This document shows, in pieces, positions 42,129-50,320 of a DNA stretch of 64,000 nucleotides. The stretch spans positions 62,001-126,000 of the forward strand of contig NZ_JMQM01000001.1 of assembly GCF_000733725.1 (NCBI RefSeq), written 5' to 3'. Within the stretch, counting starts at the first letter, position 1. The number at the start of each line of letters is the position of its first letter. Source of the DNA: Nitratireductor basaltis. GTDB lineage: Bacteria; Pseudomonadota; Alphaproteobacteria; Rhizobiales; Rhizobiaceae. The translations under genes were made by a program, and so were the position numbers. The notes under the pieces are model-generated. The model had not been told where the DNA came from. It saw only the letters and a list, made by a program, of their open reading frames with translations, and made no database searches.

Positions 42129-45100
42129 ATGACGCTGCATGACGTGTCGCTTGATGACAAATACGATCTTACCAAGGAACGCATCTACGTTTCAGGGTCG
42201 CAGGCGGTCATCCGAATGCTTCTCATGCAGCGCGAGCGGGATCGCCAGGCCGGGTTGAATACGGCGGGCTTTGTTTCCGGCTATCGCGGGTCTCCGCTCG
42301 GCGGATTTGATCAGCAGCTGTGGAAGGCACGCAAGGAGCTTGGCGAACGTGATGTTGTCTTCCAGCCGGGTCTGAACGAGGAACTAGCAGCCACCGCGTG
42401 CTGGGGTTCCCAGCAGTCGGAGCTTCTTGGCGAGGGCAAATATGACGGCGTGTTTGCGCTGTGGTACGGCAAGGGGCCGGGTGTTGATCGGACCGGCGAC
42501 GTCTTCCGCCATGCCAATGCTTCAGGTTCGTCCAGGCACGGTGGCGTTCTCGCTCTGATGGGCGACGACCACACGGCCGAATCCTCCACCGTCGCCAATT
42601 CCAGCGAATTTGCGTTCGTCGATGCCATGGTGCCGATCCTCAATCCTGCCGGCGTGCAGGAACTGATCGATTACGGTCTCTACGGCTACGCTCTGTCGCG
42701 TTTCGCGGGCACCTGGACGGCGATCAAATGCGTGAAGGACAATATCGAGTCCACAGCTTCCGTTGATGTCGCCATGGAGCGGCTGAACATCGTTCTTCCC
42801 GAGATCGATATGCCAGAGGGCGGACTGAATATCCGCCACGAAGTCAACATGCTTGGCCAGGAGCAGCGGCTCCATGACTTCAAGCGCGAAGCGGCAGCGG
42901 CCTTCATCACTGCCAACGGCCTTAACCGCATGGTCTATACCGGCGGTCGCAACCCGAAGATCGGCATCATCACGCTTGGCACCAGTTTCCTCGATGTGCG
43001 TCAGGCACTCGACGAGCTTGGAATCGACGAAGAACGCGCGAACACGATCGGCCTGCGCCTGTTCAAGGTCGCGGCCCCGTGGCCCTTCGACTACCAGCAC
43101 ATGGCGCAGTTCATCCAGGGCCTCGACATGGTCATCGTGGTGGAGGAGAAGCGGTCGCTGGTTGAGGTCCAGCTCCGCGAAAACCTCTACGGCACTGCCA
43201 CCCAGCCCATCATCATCGGCAAGAAGGACGATCGCGACGAGCGGCTTTTCTCGCCCATGGGTTCGCTCGACATCAACCACATCGCCATTACCATCGGCGA
43301 GCGCATCCTCAAGCATATCGGCCATTCCGAAGAGATCGCCGCACGTGTCTCGAAGCTGCGCCAGTTCCAGGCGATGTTGGCCGACACGCAGGACGTGGCG
43401 CTGAGGCGGCCCCATTTCTGCTCCGGTTGCCCGCACAATACCTCAACCAATCTGCCGGAAGGCTCCATCGCCGGTGGCGGTATCGGCTGCCATTTCATGG
43501 CGCTGTGGATGGAACGCGGCACCGTCGGTTTTACCGCAATGGGTGGCGAGGGCGCACAGTTCATCGGACAGGCACCCTTCACCAAGCGGGAGCACTTCTT
43601 CCAGAATCTGGGTGACGGCACCTACAACCATTCCGGTTCGCTTGCGCTGCGTGCTGCGGTCGCGGCGGGGCTGAACGTCACCTACAAGATCCTCTACAAT
43701 GATGCGGTCGCCATGACCGGAGGCCAGCCCCATGAAGGCGGGCTGACGGTTGACATGATCGCCGCCCAGGTGCGCGCGGAAGGCGTCAAGCGTATCGCCG
43801 TCGTTTCCGATGAACCGGAAAAGTATGAAGGCAAGATCAGTTTCCCTGCCGGTTCCACCATCCATCACCGCGATGACCTGGACCAGGTGCAGCGCGAGTT
43901 GCGCGAGGAAAAGGGCGTCACGGTCCTGCTCTATGATCAGACCTGTGCTGCCGAGAAGCGCCGCCGCCGCAAACGCGGCACGTTTCCCGATCCGGACAAG
44001 CGCGTCATCATCAACGAGCTCGTCTGCGAAGGCTGCGGCGATTGCGGCGTCAAATCCAACTGTGTCTCGGTGCAGCCGGTGGAAACCGAGTTCGGCCGCA
44101 AGCGCATGATCGATCAATCGAGCTGCAACAAGGACTTCTCCTGCGTCAACGGCTTCTGCCCTTCCTTCGTAACCGTTCATGGCGGCAAGCTGAAGAAGGT
44201 GAAGGGTGACACCAATGGCAGCGATCCGCTTGACGGTGTGCCGCCCGCGAAAATCATGCCGCTGGGCGTGGGCGGTTGGGCCGGTGTCGTCGACGGCATC
44301 GGCGGTACCGGTGTGGTGACCATCGGGGCAATCCTTGGCATGGCCGCTCACATGGAAGGCAAGGGGGCAGGCATCATCGACATGGCCGGTCTTGCCCAGA
44401 AGGGTGGTGCGGTCTTTTCGCATCTGAAGATTGCCGAAACGCCTGCCGACGTCCATTCCATCCGCGTTCCAGCAGGCAAGGCTGATCTGGTGCTGGGCTG
44501 TGACCTCGTTGTTTCAGGCGCGCGCAAGGTCTTGGCTGCCGTGCGGCACGATCACACGCTGTTCGTGGCCAATACCGCGGAGGTCATGCCGGGAGACTTT
44601 GCCCGATCCGCCGATTTCTCACTGCCCGTCGAGCGGCTGAAGAAGGCTGTTCGCGAGGCGGCTGGCGAGGGGCACGCGCATTTCTTTGATGCAACGCGTA
44701 CGGCCACCGTTCTGCTTGGCAATTCCATTGGCGCAAACATGTTCATGCTCGGCATGGCATATCAGCTCGGCGGCATTCCGGTTTCCGACGAAGCCATCGA
44801 AAAGGCCATACACCTGAACGGGCAGGCCGTATCGATGAATATCGCTGCTTTCCGCTGGGGACGCCGCGCAGCGCATGATCCGGAACATGTGCGCAAGCTG
44901 GTGGCCGATGCCGCACCGGCTGCCGGTCGCGAGATTGCCACGAGCCTCGAGGACATCATTGCGCGTCGCGTTAACTTCCTGACGGATTATCAGGACGCTG
45001 CCTATGCAGAGCGGTATCGTCAGCGCATCGAGCAGTTGCGGCAGGCGGAGGATCGCGCTGTTCCCGGCTCCACGCGCGTCACCGAGCACGCTGCGCGCAA

Positions 45101-45605
45101 TCTCTTCAAGCTTATGGCCATCAAGGACGAATATGAGGTCGCGCGCCTCTACACCGACGGCAGCTTCAGGAAGCAGCTCGAGGGTGCATTCGAGAGCTAT
45201 GAGAGCCTGGAGTTCCATCTCGCGCCGCCGCTACTGGCGAAGCGTGATGAGAACGGGCATCTGAAAAAGGCGCGCTATGGTCAATGGATGATGAAGGCAT
45301 TTGGCCTTCTGGCCCGCTTCCGCAAACTGCGTGGAACTGCGCTAGACCCGTTCGGCCACACCGATGAACGCAAGATGGAGCGGCGGCTGCTGGCGGAATA
45401 TGAAGCCGATCTCGACCTCATCGAGCGTGAGATTTCCGCTTCGCGTCTCGATGCGGCGGCCGCTCTTGCGGCGGTTCCCGAGCTTGTTCGTGGTTATGGC
45501 CACGTGAAGGAGGCGCATGTGGAGCGGGCGCAGGCGGAGCGCACTCGTCTTCTTGAAAGACTGAAGCAGAACGATCCGGATCCGGTCCTCCACGCAGCCG
45601 AATAA
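42129..45605 (+). CDS. Indolepyruvate ferredoxin oxidoreductase, fused alpha-beta-gamma type
   Basis: A 1158-residue enzyme that oxidatively decarboxylates arylpyruvates (and possibly other 2-oxo acids) to acyl-CoA with thiamine diphosphate and passes electrons to ferredoxin. The N-terminal half is the IorA-like part (GFVSGYRGSPLGGFDQQLW; thiamine-binding domain around GGGIGCHFMALWM and GDGTYNHSG). A cysteine-rich iron-sulfur part follows near residues 633-680 (CEGCGDCGVKSNC, CNKDFSCVNGFC), then the POR gamma domain (GVGGWAGVVDGIGGTGVVT). ATG at 42129 is chosen for its nine-base spacing to AGGAGG. It lies divergent from a TakP-like TRAP system, a plausible supplier of 2-oxo acids. Confidence 0.92.
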   Translation: MTLHDVSLDDKYDLTKERIYVSGSQAVIRMLLMQRERDRQAGLNTAGFVSGYRGSPLGGFDQQLWKARKELGERDVVFQPGLNEELAATACWGSQQSELLGEGKYDGVFALWYGKGPGVDRTGDVFRHANASGSSRHGGVLALMGDDHTAESSTVANSSEFAFVDAMVPILNPAGVQELIDYGLYGYALSRFAGTWTAIKCVKDNIESTASVDVAMERLNIVLPEIDMPEGGLNIRHEVNMLGQEQRLHDFKREAAAAFITANGLNRMVYTGGRNPKIGIITLGTSFLDVRQALDELGIDEERANTIGLRLFKVAAPWPFDYQHMAQFIQGLDMVIVVEEKRSLVEVQLRENLYGTATQPIIIGKKDDRDERLFSPMGSLDINHIAITIGERILKHIGHSEEIAARVSKLRQFQAMLADTQDVALRRPHFCSGCPHNTSTNLPEGSIAGGGIGCHFMALWMERGTVGFTAMGGEGAQFIGQAPFTKREHFFQNLGDGTYNHSGSLALRAAVAAGLNVTYKILYNDAVAMTGGQPHEGGLTVDMIAAQVRAEGVKRIAVVSDEPEKYEGKISFPAGSTIHHRDDLDQVQRELREEKGVTVLLYDQTCAAEKRRRRKRGTFPDPDKRVIINELVCEGCGDCGVKSNCVSVQPVETEFGRKRMIDQSSCNKDFSCVNGFCPSFVTVHGGKLKKVKGDTNGSDPLDGVPPAKIMPLGVGGWAGVVDGIGGTGVVTIGAILGMAAHMEGKGAGIIDMAGLAQKGGAVFSHLKIAETPADVHSIRVPAGKADLVLGCDLVVSGARKVLAAVRHDHTLFVANTAEVMPGDFARSADFSLPVERLKKAVREAAGEGHAHFFDATRTATVLLGNSIGANMFMLGMAYQLGGIPVSDEAIEKAIHLNGQAVSMNIAAFRWGRRAAHDPEHVRKLVADAAPAAGREIATSLEDIIARRVNFLTDYQDAAYAERYRQRIEQLRQAEDRAVPGSTRVTEHAARNLFKLMAIKDEYEVARLYTDGSFRKQLEGAFESYESLEFHLAPPLLAKRDENGHLKKARYGQWMMKAFGLLARFRKLRGTALDPFGHTDERKMERRLLAEYEADLDLIEREISASRLDAAAALAAVPELVRGYGHVKEAHVERAQAERTRLLERLKQNDPDPVLHAAE

Positions 45606-45612
45606 GACTGTT

Positions 45613-45651
45613 AGAAAGGTTTTGTCGGCGATTCGGGCACTAAACCTTTCT
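45613..45651. repeat. Inverted repeat between the oxidoreductase and GGDEF-EAL genes
   Basis: AGAAAGGTTT (45613-45622) and AAACCTTTCT (45642-45651) are perfect complements, 19 bases apart, starting seven bases after the upstream stop. There is no T-run, so it may be a weak transcript end or an operator for the next gene. Confidence 0.45.
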
Positions 45652-45694
45652 TAATCGGGTTGTGTAATGCTCCGCTCGTCAATGGGGACGGGCA

Positions 45695-48001
45695 GTGAAG
45701 AAGCAGAAAAGCTATATACCTGAAGACGTCTATGTCGGTTATATCCGCTCGCTGTTTCAGGATGTCGGCGTGCTGCCGCTCGGCGCGGCCTGTTTTGCTG
45801 CCATTGCCGTCCTTCTCTATGTAAAAACCGGCATGACCGCGCATCTTGTGATGGGCGCTCTCATGCTTTTTGCCGGTTTCGCGCGCTATTTTCTGATCAC
45901 ACGCGTCGACCACGCACTCATCTCGGATTATCCATCGGCGCTGCACTGGGAGCAGCGCTACATTATCTGGGGTTCTGTCCACGGCCTGGTGGTTGGCAGC
46001 TTCGGTTTTTTCGCCGTCTACTGGAGTCAGGATCCGTTTTCCGAGCTTGCGGCCGTCTCGGCTGTGCTCTGCGGCACGATAACCATCGCCGGACGCAATT
46101 ACGGCTCTCCCCGAATGGTTTCGATCCTGACGCTGACCGTCGTTGCTCCGATCTCTATCGCGCTCGTCCTCAAGGGTGACATCTATCATTTCATCCTGGG
46201 CATGTTCATCGCGCCCTTCATGATGGTGGTGATGAAGATGGCGCGGCTGGTACGAGAAGTCCTGTTCACCGCGATCAGCGAACAGGTTCGCTCTTCAAGG
46301 CTGGCGCATAGGTTCAACCGTGCGCTCAACACGATGTCGCATGGCCTCATCATGTTCGATGCGGCCGGTCGTGTGGTGGTGGCCAATGCCCAGGCTACGG
46401 AAACGCTGGGCTTCAGGTCCGTCGAGCAGGCGGTGGGACGCAGTATCCAGGCACTTCTGGCGCGCGGCGTGGCTGCCGGTCTTCTGGATCGCAAGGAATG
46501 CCGCAACGCACAGGTGCAACTGACCTCCGCCTTGCGGGAAGGGCGCAACCGAAAGGTTCTGCTGCGTTTGCTCGATGGGCGTCATCTCGAGTTCTCTGCC
46601 CGGGAAGGGCGGGACGAGCTTGGTGTCATAACCTTCGAGGAAGTCACCGGCCGCATCCAGGCGGAAGAGAAGATCCGTTTCATGGCGCGCTACGACAACC
46701 TGACCGGGCTACCCAATCGAGGCTATTTCCACGAACTCGTCAGTGACCTGATGCAGTCGGGCGACCCGAAACGCTATTGCGCGCTTGCGGTTTTCGACCT
46801 GGATGACTTCAAGTCCATCAATGACACGCTAGGTCATCCTGTCGGTGACGGCCTGATCTATGCCGTAGGCGAGCGACTTTCCGAGATTGCCGGTGAAGAT
46901 GTCCGGGTCAGCCGCTTCGGCGGCGACGAGTTCATGATCTATTTCGATCGTCTCGACAGTCGTGACGACCTGTCATTGCGCATGGAGGCCATTCTCGAAC
47001 ATCTCAATGGCGAGGTTGATGTCACCGGCCATTTGCTTCGCGTGCAGGCAAGCTGCGGCGCGGCCATTTCGCGGGCCAGTGACGCGACTGTAGATGAGCT
47101 GACCGTGAAGGCCGATCTCGCCCTCTATCAGGCGAAGGATCTTGGCAAGAACGGCTGGCGCCTGTTCGAGCAGGAAATGGATGCCGCATTCCGCAACCGC
47201 CAGACACTCAAGGCCGATCTGCGCAATGCAATCGAGACACGGGCTTTGCGGGTGGTTTTCCAGCCCATCGTCGACATGCGCAACATGCAGATTGCCGGCA
47301 GCGAAGCGCTCTGCCGTTGGCACCATGCGGAACTCGGTCCGATCTCGCCTGCAATCTTCATTCCCTTGGCGGAGGAAATGGGGATCGTGTCGGAGATCAC
47401 CGCAATGGTGCTGGAAGTGTCCTGCCGCGAATGCGCGACATGGCCCGAGCATCTGCGGGTCTCGGTCAATCTTTCCGCCAAGGACTTCCACGATCCCAGC
47501 ATCGTCGACAAGGTTCGGCATGTGCTGGAGGATACGGGGCTCGACCCGGCACGCCTCGAGATCGAGGTCACCGAAACAGCGCTGCTCGACGATCAGCAGG
47601 CCACGCGTGAATATCTTCAGGCGCTGAAGGGGCTCGGCGTGAGCATCGCGCTCGACGATTTCGGCACTGGCTATTCAAGCCTGAGCTATCTGCACACGCT
47701 TCCGCTCGACAAGGTCAAGATCGATGGCAGCTTCGTTGCCGACATTACCAGCGACGAGCGCTCACTCAAGCTGATCACCGGTGTGGTGGAACTTTCGCGC
47801 AATCTTGGTCTGGCCATCACAGTGGAAGGCGTGGAGACCTTCGGTCAGCTCAAAACGCTCTCGATTGCGGTGCAGCCCGACCTCGTGCAGGGGTTCCTGT
47901 TCGGTTCAGCACTTAGCGCATCGGGTATCAAGACCATGTCCCAATCGAGCTGGTCGTTCGGCAGCGAGTTGCAGCAGGCACTATTGCCGGCACGCGCCTG
48001 A
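45695..48001 (+). CDS. Membrane-bound PAS-GGDEF-EAL protein
   Basis: A 768-residue c-di-GMP enzyme. About five or six membrane helices occupy residues 25-185, a PAS-like domain (HGLIMFDAAGRVVVANAQATE) residues ~210-320, the GGDEF domain ~325-490 and the EAL domain ~500-760. The cyclase motif is intact (GGDEF at 409-413), but the RxxD inhibition site has Ala in place of Arg (AGED). The phosphodiesterase motifs EAL (537-539), DDFGTGYSS and KIDGSF are also intact, so either activity is possible. GTG at 45695 follows GGGGACGGGCA. The ligand of the sensor part is unknown. The next gene encodes a FeeM-like synthase 170 bases downstream. Confidence 0.92.
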   Translation: MKKQKSYIPEDVYVGYIRSLFQDVGVLPLGAACFAAIAVLLYVKTGMTAHLVMGALMLFAGFARYFLITRVDHALISDYPSALHWEQRYIIWGSVHGLVVGSFGFFAVYWSQDPFSELAAVSAVLCGTITIAGRNYGSPRMVSILTLTVVAPISIALVLKGDIYHFILGMFIAPFMMVVMKMARLVREVLFTAISEQVRSSRLAHRFNRALNTMSHGLIMFDAAGRVVVANAQATETLGFRSVEQAVGRSIQALLARGVAAGLLDRKECRNAQVQLTSALREGRNRKVLLRLLDGRHLEFSAREGRDELGVITFEEVTGRIQAEEKIRFMARYDNLTGLPNRGYFHELVSDLMQSGDPKRYCALAVFDLDDFKSINDTLGHPVGDGLIYAVGERLSEIAGEDVRVSRFGGDEFMIYFDRLDSRDDLSLRMEAILEHLNGEVDVTGHLLRVQASCGAAISRASDATVDELTVKADLALYQAKDLGKNGWRLFEQEMDAAFRNRQTLKADLRNAIETRALRVVFQPIVDMRNMQIAGSEALCRWHHAELGPISPAIFIPLAEEMGIVSEITAMVLEVSCRECATWPEHLRVSVNLSAKDFHDPSIVDKVRHVLEDTGLDPARLEIEVTETALLDDQQATREYLQALKGLGVSIALDDFGTGYSSLSYLHTLPLDKVKIDGSFVADITSDERSLKLITGVVELSRNLGLAITVEGVETFGQLKTLSIAVQPDLVQGFLFGSALSASGIKTMSQSSWSFGSELQQALLPARA

Positions 48002-48171
48002 CGGCCTGTTTTCTCCTGAAACAATAGATTCATTGACCGTCTCCGGCGCGATCTCTATCCCACCACGCGTGACGAATATTAACCTTAACGCAAGGTAAAC
48101 TCGTTTAACGCGAAAATCGCTTGCCTCTTTCGCTCTTTGGCATAGGATTCAGTTAGCGACGGGGGTCGGGT

Positions 48172-48951
48172 ATGGGAATTCACATTTCCACGGCAAGAGA
48201 TGCAGGTGGCAATAGCGGCGGTCGCCACAGTCTGGGCAACTCGGCGCTTGTTGGCAATGTGCTCAAGCTTCTTGAGCGCACCGAGTACAGACGCTGCGAG
48301 ACGGGCGAAGATCTCGAGGCGATCTATCGCCTGCGCTACAAGGCGTATCGTCCGCACGGTTTTGTCACCGACTCCAATGCACGCATGGTGAAGGACAGCC
48401 TCGACGAACTGCCCAACAGTCACTGCTTCGGCATCTTCATCGACAACCGCCTCGTGGCAACCGTGCGTTTGCATCAGATTGATCGCGAAAATCCGCATGG
48501 GCCGGTCACCAAGGGGTTTGGTGACGTGATGATGCCGATGATCGAGCAGGGGGCGAGCTGCATCAATCCGTCCATGTTCGCGGCCGATCCCGAGTTGAAC
48601 AAGGATTACCGCGTGCTGCCCTATGTGGCACTGCGTCTGGTAATCGTCGGTTATTCCTGGTTCCGCTCCACCTATTGCGCCTGTCTCATCCGTCAGGAAC
48701 ATACTGCGTTCTATCGTCGGATTTTCGGCGCGCGGGAGATGGCACCGCCGCGCAGCTATCCGCCGATCAGCATTCCCTTGATGCTCTATGGAGGGGTATG
48801 CGCGAAGGAATTCGGGCCGATCGTGACGCGCTTCCCGTTCTTCCTTTCCACACGGGCGGAGCAGAAGATGCTGTTCGCACCACGCGAACCTGGCGCAACT
48901 ACACCTCTTACAGTTCTCCCCACCGCGAAGTATCAGCTCAACGCTGCCTGA
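48172..48951 (+). CDS. FeeM-like N-acyl amino acid synthase (GNAT fold)
   Basis: A 259-residue protein resembling the catalytic core of FeeM, an N-acyltyrosine synthase from soil DNA whose fold is related to acyl-homoserine-lactone synthases. The core starts with YRRCETGEDLEAIYRLRYKAY and continues with FGIFIDNRLVATVRLHQID, then NPSMFAADPELNKDYRVLP and RQEHTAFYRRIFGAREMA, matching the GNAT strand-helix order. These enzymes transfer an acyl chain from acyl carrier protein to an amino acid. A 45-residue N-terminal extension (Gly/Ser-rich) precedes the core. TTAA-rich sequence lies before the ATG. Product and role are unknown; signalling or ornithine-lipid-like chemistry is possible. Confidence 0.8.
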   Translation: MGIHISTARDAGGNSGGRHSLGNSALVGNVLKLLERTEYRRCETGEDLEAIYRLRYKAYRPHGFVTDSNARMVKDSLDELPNSHCFGIFIDNRLVATVRLHQIDRENPHGPVTKGFGDVMMPMIEQGASCINPSMFAADPELNKDYRVLPYVALRLVIVGYSWFRSTYCACLIRQEHTAFYRRIFGAREMAPPRSYPPISIPLMLYGGVCAKEFGPIVTRFPFFLSTRAEQKMLFAPREPGATTPLTVLPTAKYQLNAA

Positions 48952-49090
48952 TCCGGGTTTGGCCTACAGAAGGCTTGCAATTGCGCACAGGGGTTGTGCG
49001 GGATGCGCCCTGACGGCAAAATCAACTGCTGGGAAAGATGCCTGAGGGAGGTTGCAACGCGACTTTTTGTGGCTGCTGCAATGGGTTTGG

Positions 49091-49405
49091 CTATCCCGGG
49101 CCGGTCTCGGCCCAGTCCTTCAGCTGTTCGGCGCGGTAGTCGCCAACCGAGGGGACAATTTGCAACAATCCAGGCCTTCGGCTCGATGAACAGGTCTCGA
49201 CCATGTATTCCGCACCCGATCCCTGACCGATGGCGTGGGTCGGGCCAGTCTCAGGCGTATGCAGCGGGAGTTCTTGTCGAGGCGGGACCGCTGTGGCAGC
49301 AATGTCGAGTGCATCATAAACGCCTAGGATTTTCAGCGCATGCGCCTGAACACGTTTCAGCGCGCGAGTTAGCGGTTTCACCCGATTGGGGTGAAACTGC
49401 TTCAC
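49091..49405 (-). CDS. Possible small hypothetical protein
   Basis: A 104-codon frame starting with GTG at 49405. Its orientation is consistent with a real gene: it converges on the FeeM-like gene and diverges from the Crp/Fnr gene. The final third (SVGDYRAEQLKDWAETGPG) has coding-like codon choice. Against it: the GGAGG before the start touches the GTG, codon use in the middle is weak and I recognise no family. It may be a decayed gene. Confidence 0.3.
   Translation of the reverse strand: MKQFHPNRVKPLTRALKRVQAHALKILGVYDALDIAATAVPPRQELPLHTPETGPTHAIGQGSGAEYMVETCSSSRRPGLLQIVPSVGDYRAEQLKDWAETGPG
49376..49396. promoter_or_regulatory. Palindrome upstream of the Crp/Fnr gene
   Basis: TTTCACCC-GATTG-GGGTGAAA is a perfect 8-bp inverted repeat, 75 bases before the Crp/Fnr start. 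Its arms and spacing are of the size bound by dimeric regulators, so autoregulation is possible. It does not match the Fnr consensus (TTGAT-N4-ATCAA) or the Crp consensus (TGTGA-N6-TCACA). Confidence 0.45.
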
Positions 49406-49471
49406 CCTCCCTTAGATGATCAGAATCGCCTAAGCTGATCCTGGCCTGCAATGGGCAGGAACGGGAGAGGC

Positions 49472-50146
49472 ATGAGCATTTCGGTAGACACGGCGAGATC
49501 GACTATCTGGGCTGGTGAACTGACAGCTGAAGAGCTGGAGCGTGCCGCCCGGGGAATGGTAGAGCGTGTCTATCAGAAGGGCGTCTATATCTGCCACCGC
49601 GATGACAAGCTGGACTATTGGACGGGTGTTGCCGACGGCCTCATCAAGATCAGCGCGATATCCGCTCAGGGAAAGGCAATGACCTTTGCGGGTGCAGCAA
49701 CAGGCAGCTGGTTCGGCGAAGGATCGGTGCTGAAGGACGAGCCGCGCAAATACGATCTGGTCGCCATCCGCGACACACGCATGTGGATGATGCAGCGGGC
49801 CACATTCATGTGGCTTTACGAGAATTCCAAGGGCTTCAACCGCTTCCTGGTGCGCCAGCTCAATGAGCGCATGGGGCAGTTCATTGCGACCATCGAATAT
49901 GACCGTATCCTGCACCCCAAGGCGCGAGTCGCACGGAACCTGTCCTGGTTCTTCAACCCGGTGCTGTATCCCGCGACACGCCGGGAGATCGAGATAAGCC
50001 AGGAAGAGCTCGGCCTTCTGGCTGGTGTCTCACGTCAGGTGGTGAACAAGGCACTCAAGGAACTGGAAGAGGAAGGCCTGCTTACTGCTGCTCATGGCAA
50101 GATCACGGTCCATGAACCTGAGGTTCTTGCCTGTTATGATGTCTGA
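49472..50146 (+). CDS. Crp/Fnr-family transcriptional regulator
   Basis: A 224-residue regulator: N-terminal cyclic-nucleotide-binding-like barrel (GLIKISAISAQGKAMTFAGA, GSWFGEGSVL), a long dimer helix and a C-terminal winged helix (ISQEELGLLAGVSRQVVNKALKELEEEGLL). The four N-terminal cysteines of Fnr are missing, so it does not carry an Fnr-type iron-sulfur cluster. ATG at 49472 follows GGGAGAGG; a longer frame upstream is less likely. It lies 174 bases upstream of the acyl-CoA ligase/ABC transporter operon on the same strand and may control it. Confidence 0.88.
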   Translation: MSISVDTARSTIWAGELTAEELERAARGMVERVYQKGVYICHRDDKLDYWTGVADGLIKISAISAQGKAMTFAGAATGSWFGEGSVLKDEPRKYDLVAIRDTRMWMMQRATFMWLYENSKGFNRFLVRQLNERMGQFIATIEYDRILHPKARVARNLSWFFNPVLYPATRREIEISQEELGLLAGVSRQVVNKALKELEEEGLLTAAHGKITVHEPEVLACYDV

Positions 50147-50320
50147 GGGAGAGCTTCAGGGGCGTCCAGTCTCGCAAAGCTGTTCGTGAATTTTCGCACA
50201 CACTCACAGGTCCCCCTATAATAACTGCACATCCGCTGTTTGTCTGTCAAGCGCCGTGTTGCCACCTTCTGCAAATCGTGAAAACCTCCATGAAACATCA
50301 GGCTTCGGGTGGAGGACCCG

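Larger units (their letters stand above)
48952..49471. other. Intergenic region between FeeM-like and Crp/Fnr genes
   Basis: The only reading frame worth noting is the minus-strand one at 49091-49405, listed separately. A short GC stem, GGGCCG-GTCT-CGGCCC (49098-49113), and the palindrome at 49376-49396 are the visible structures. The remainder shows nothing I recognise. Confidence 0.5.

Noticed and set aside
48073-48110. TTAA-rich stretch before the FeeM-like gene resembling a CtrA site (TTAA-N7-TTAA)
   Set aside because: The best match (TTAA at 48085, TAAA at 48096) has one mismatch, and TTAACC-type sequence is common in intergenic DNA of this group, so I did not annotate it.
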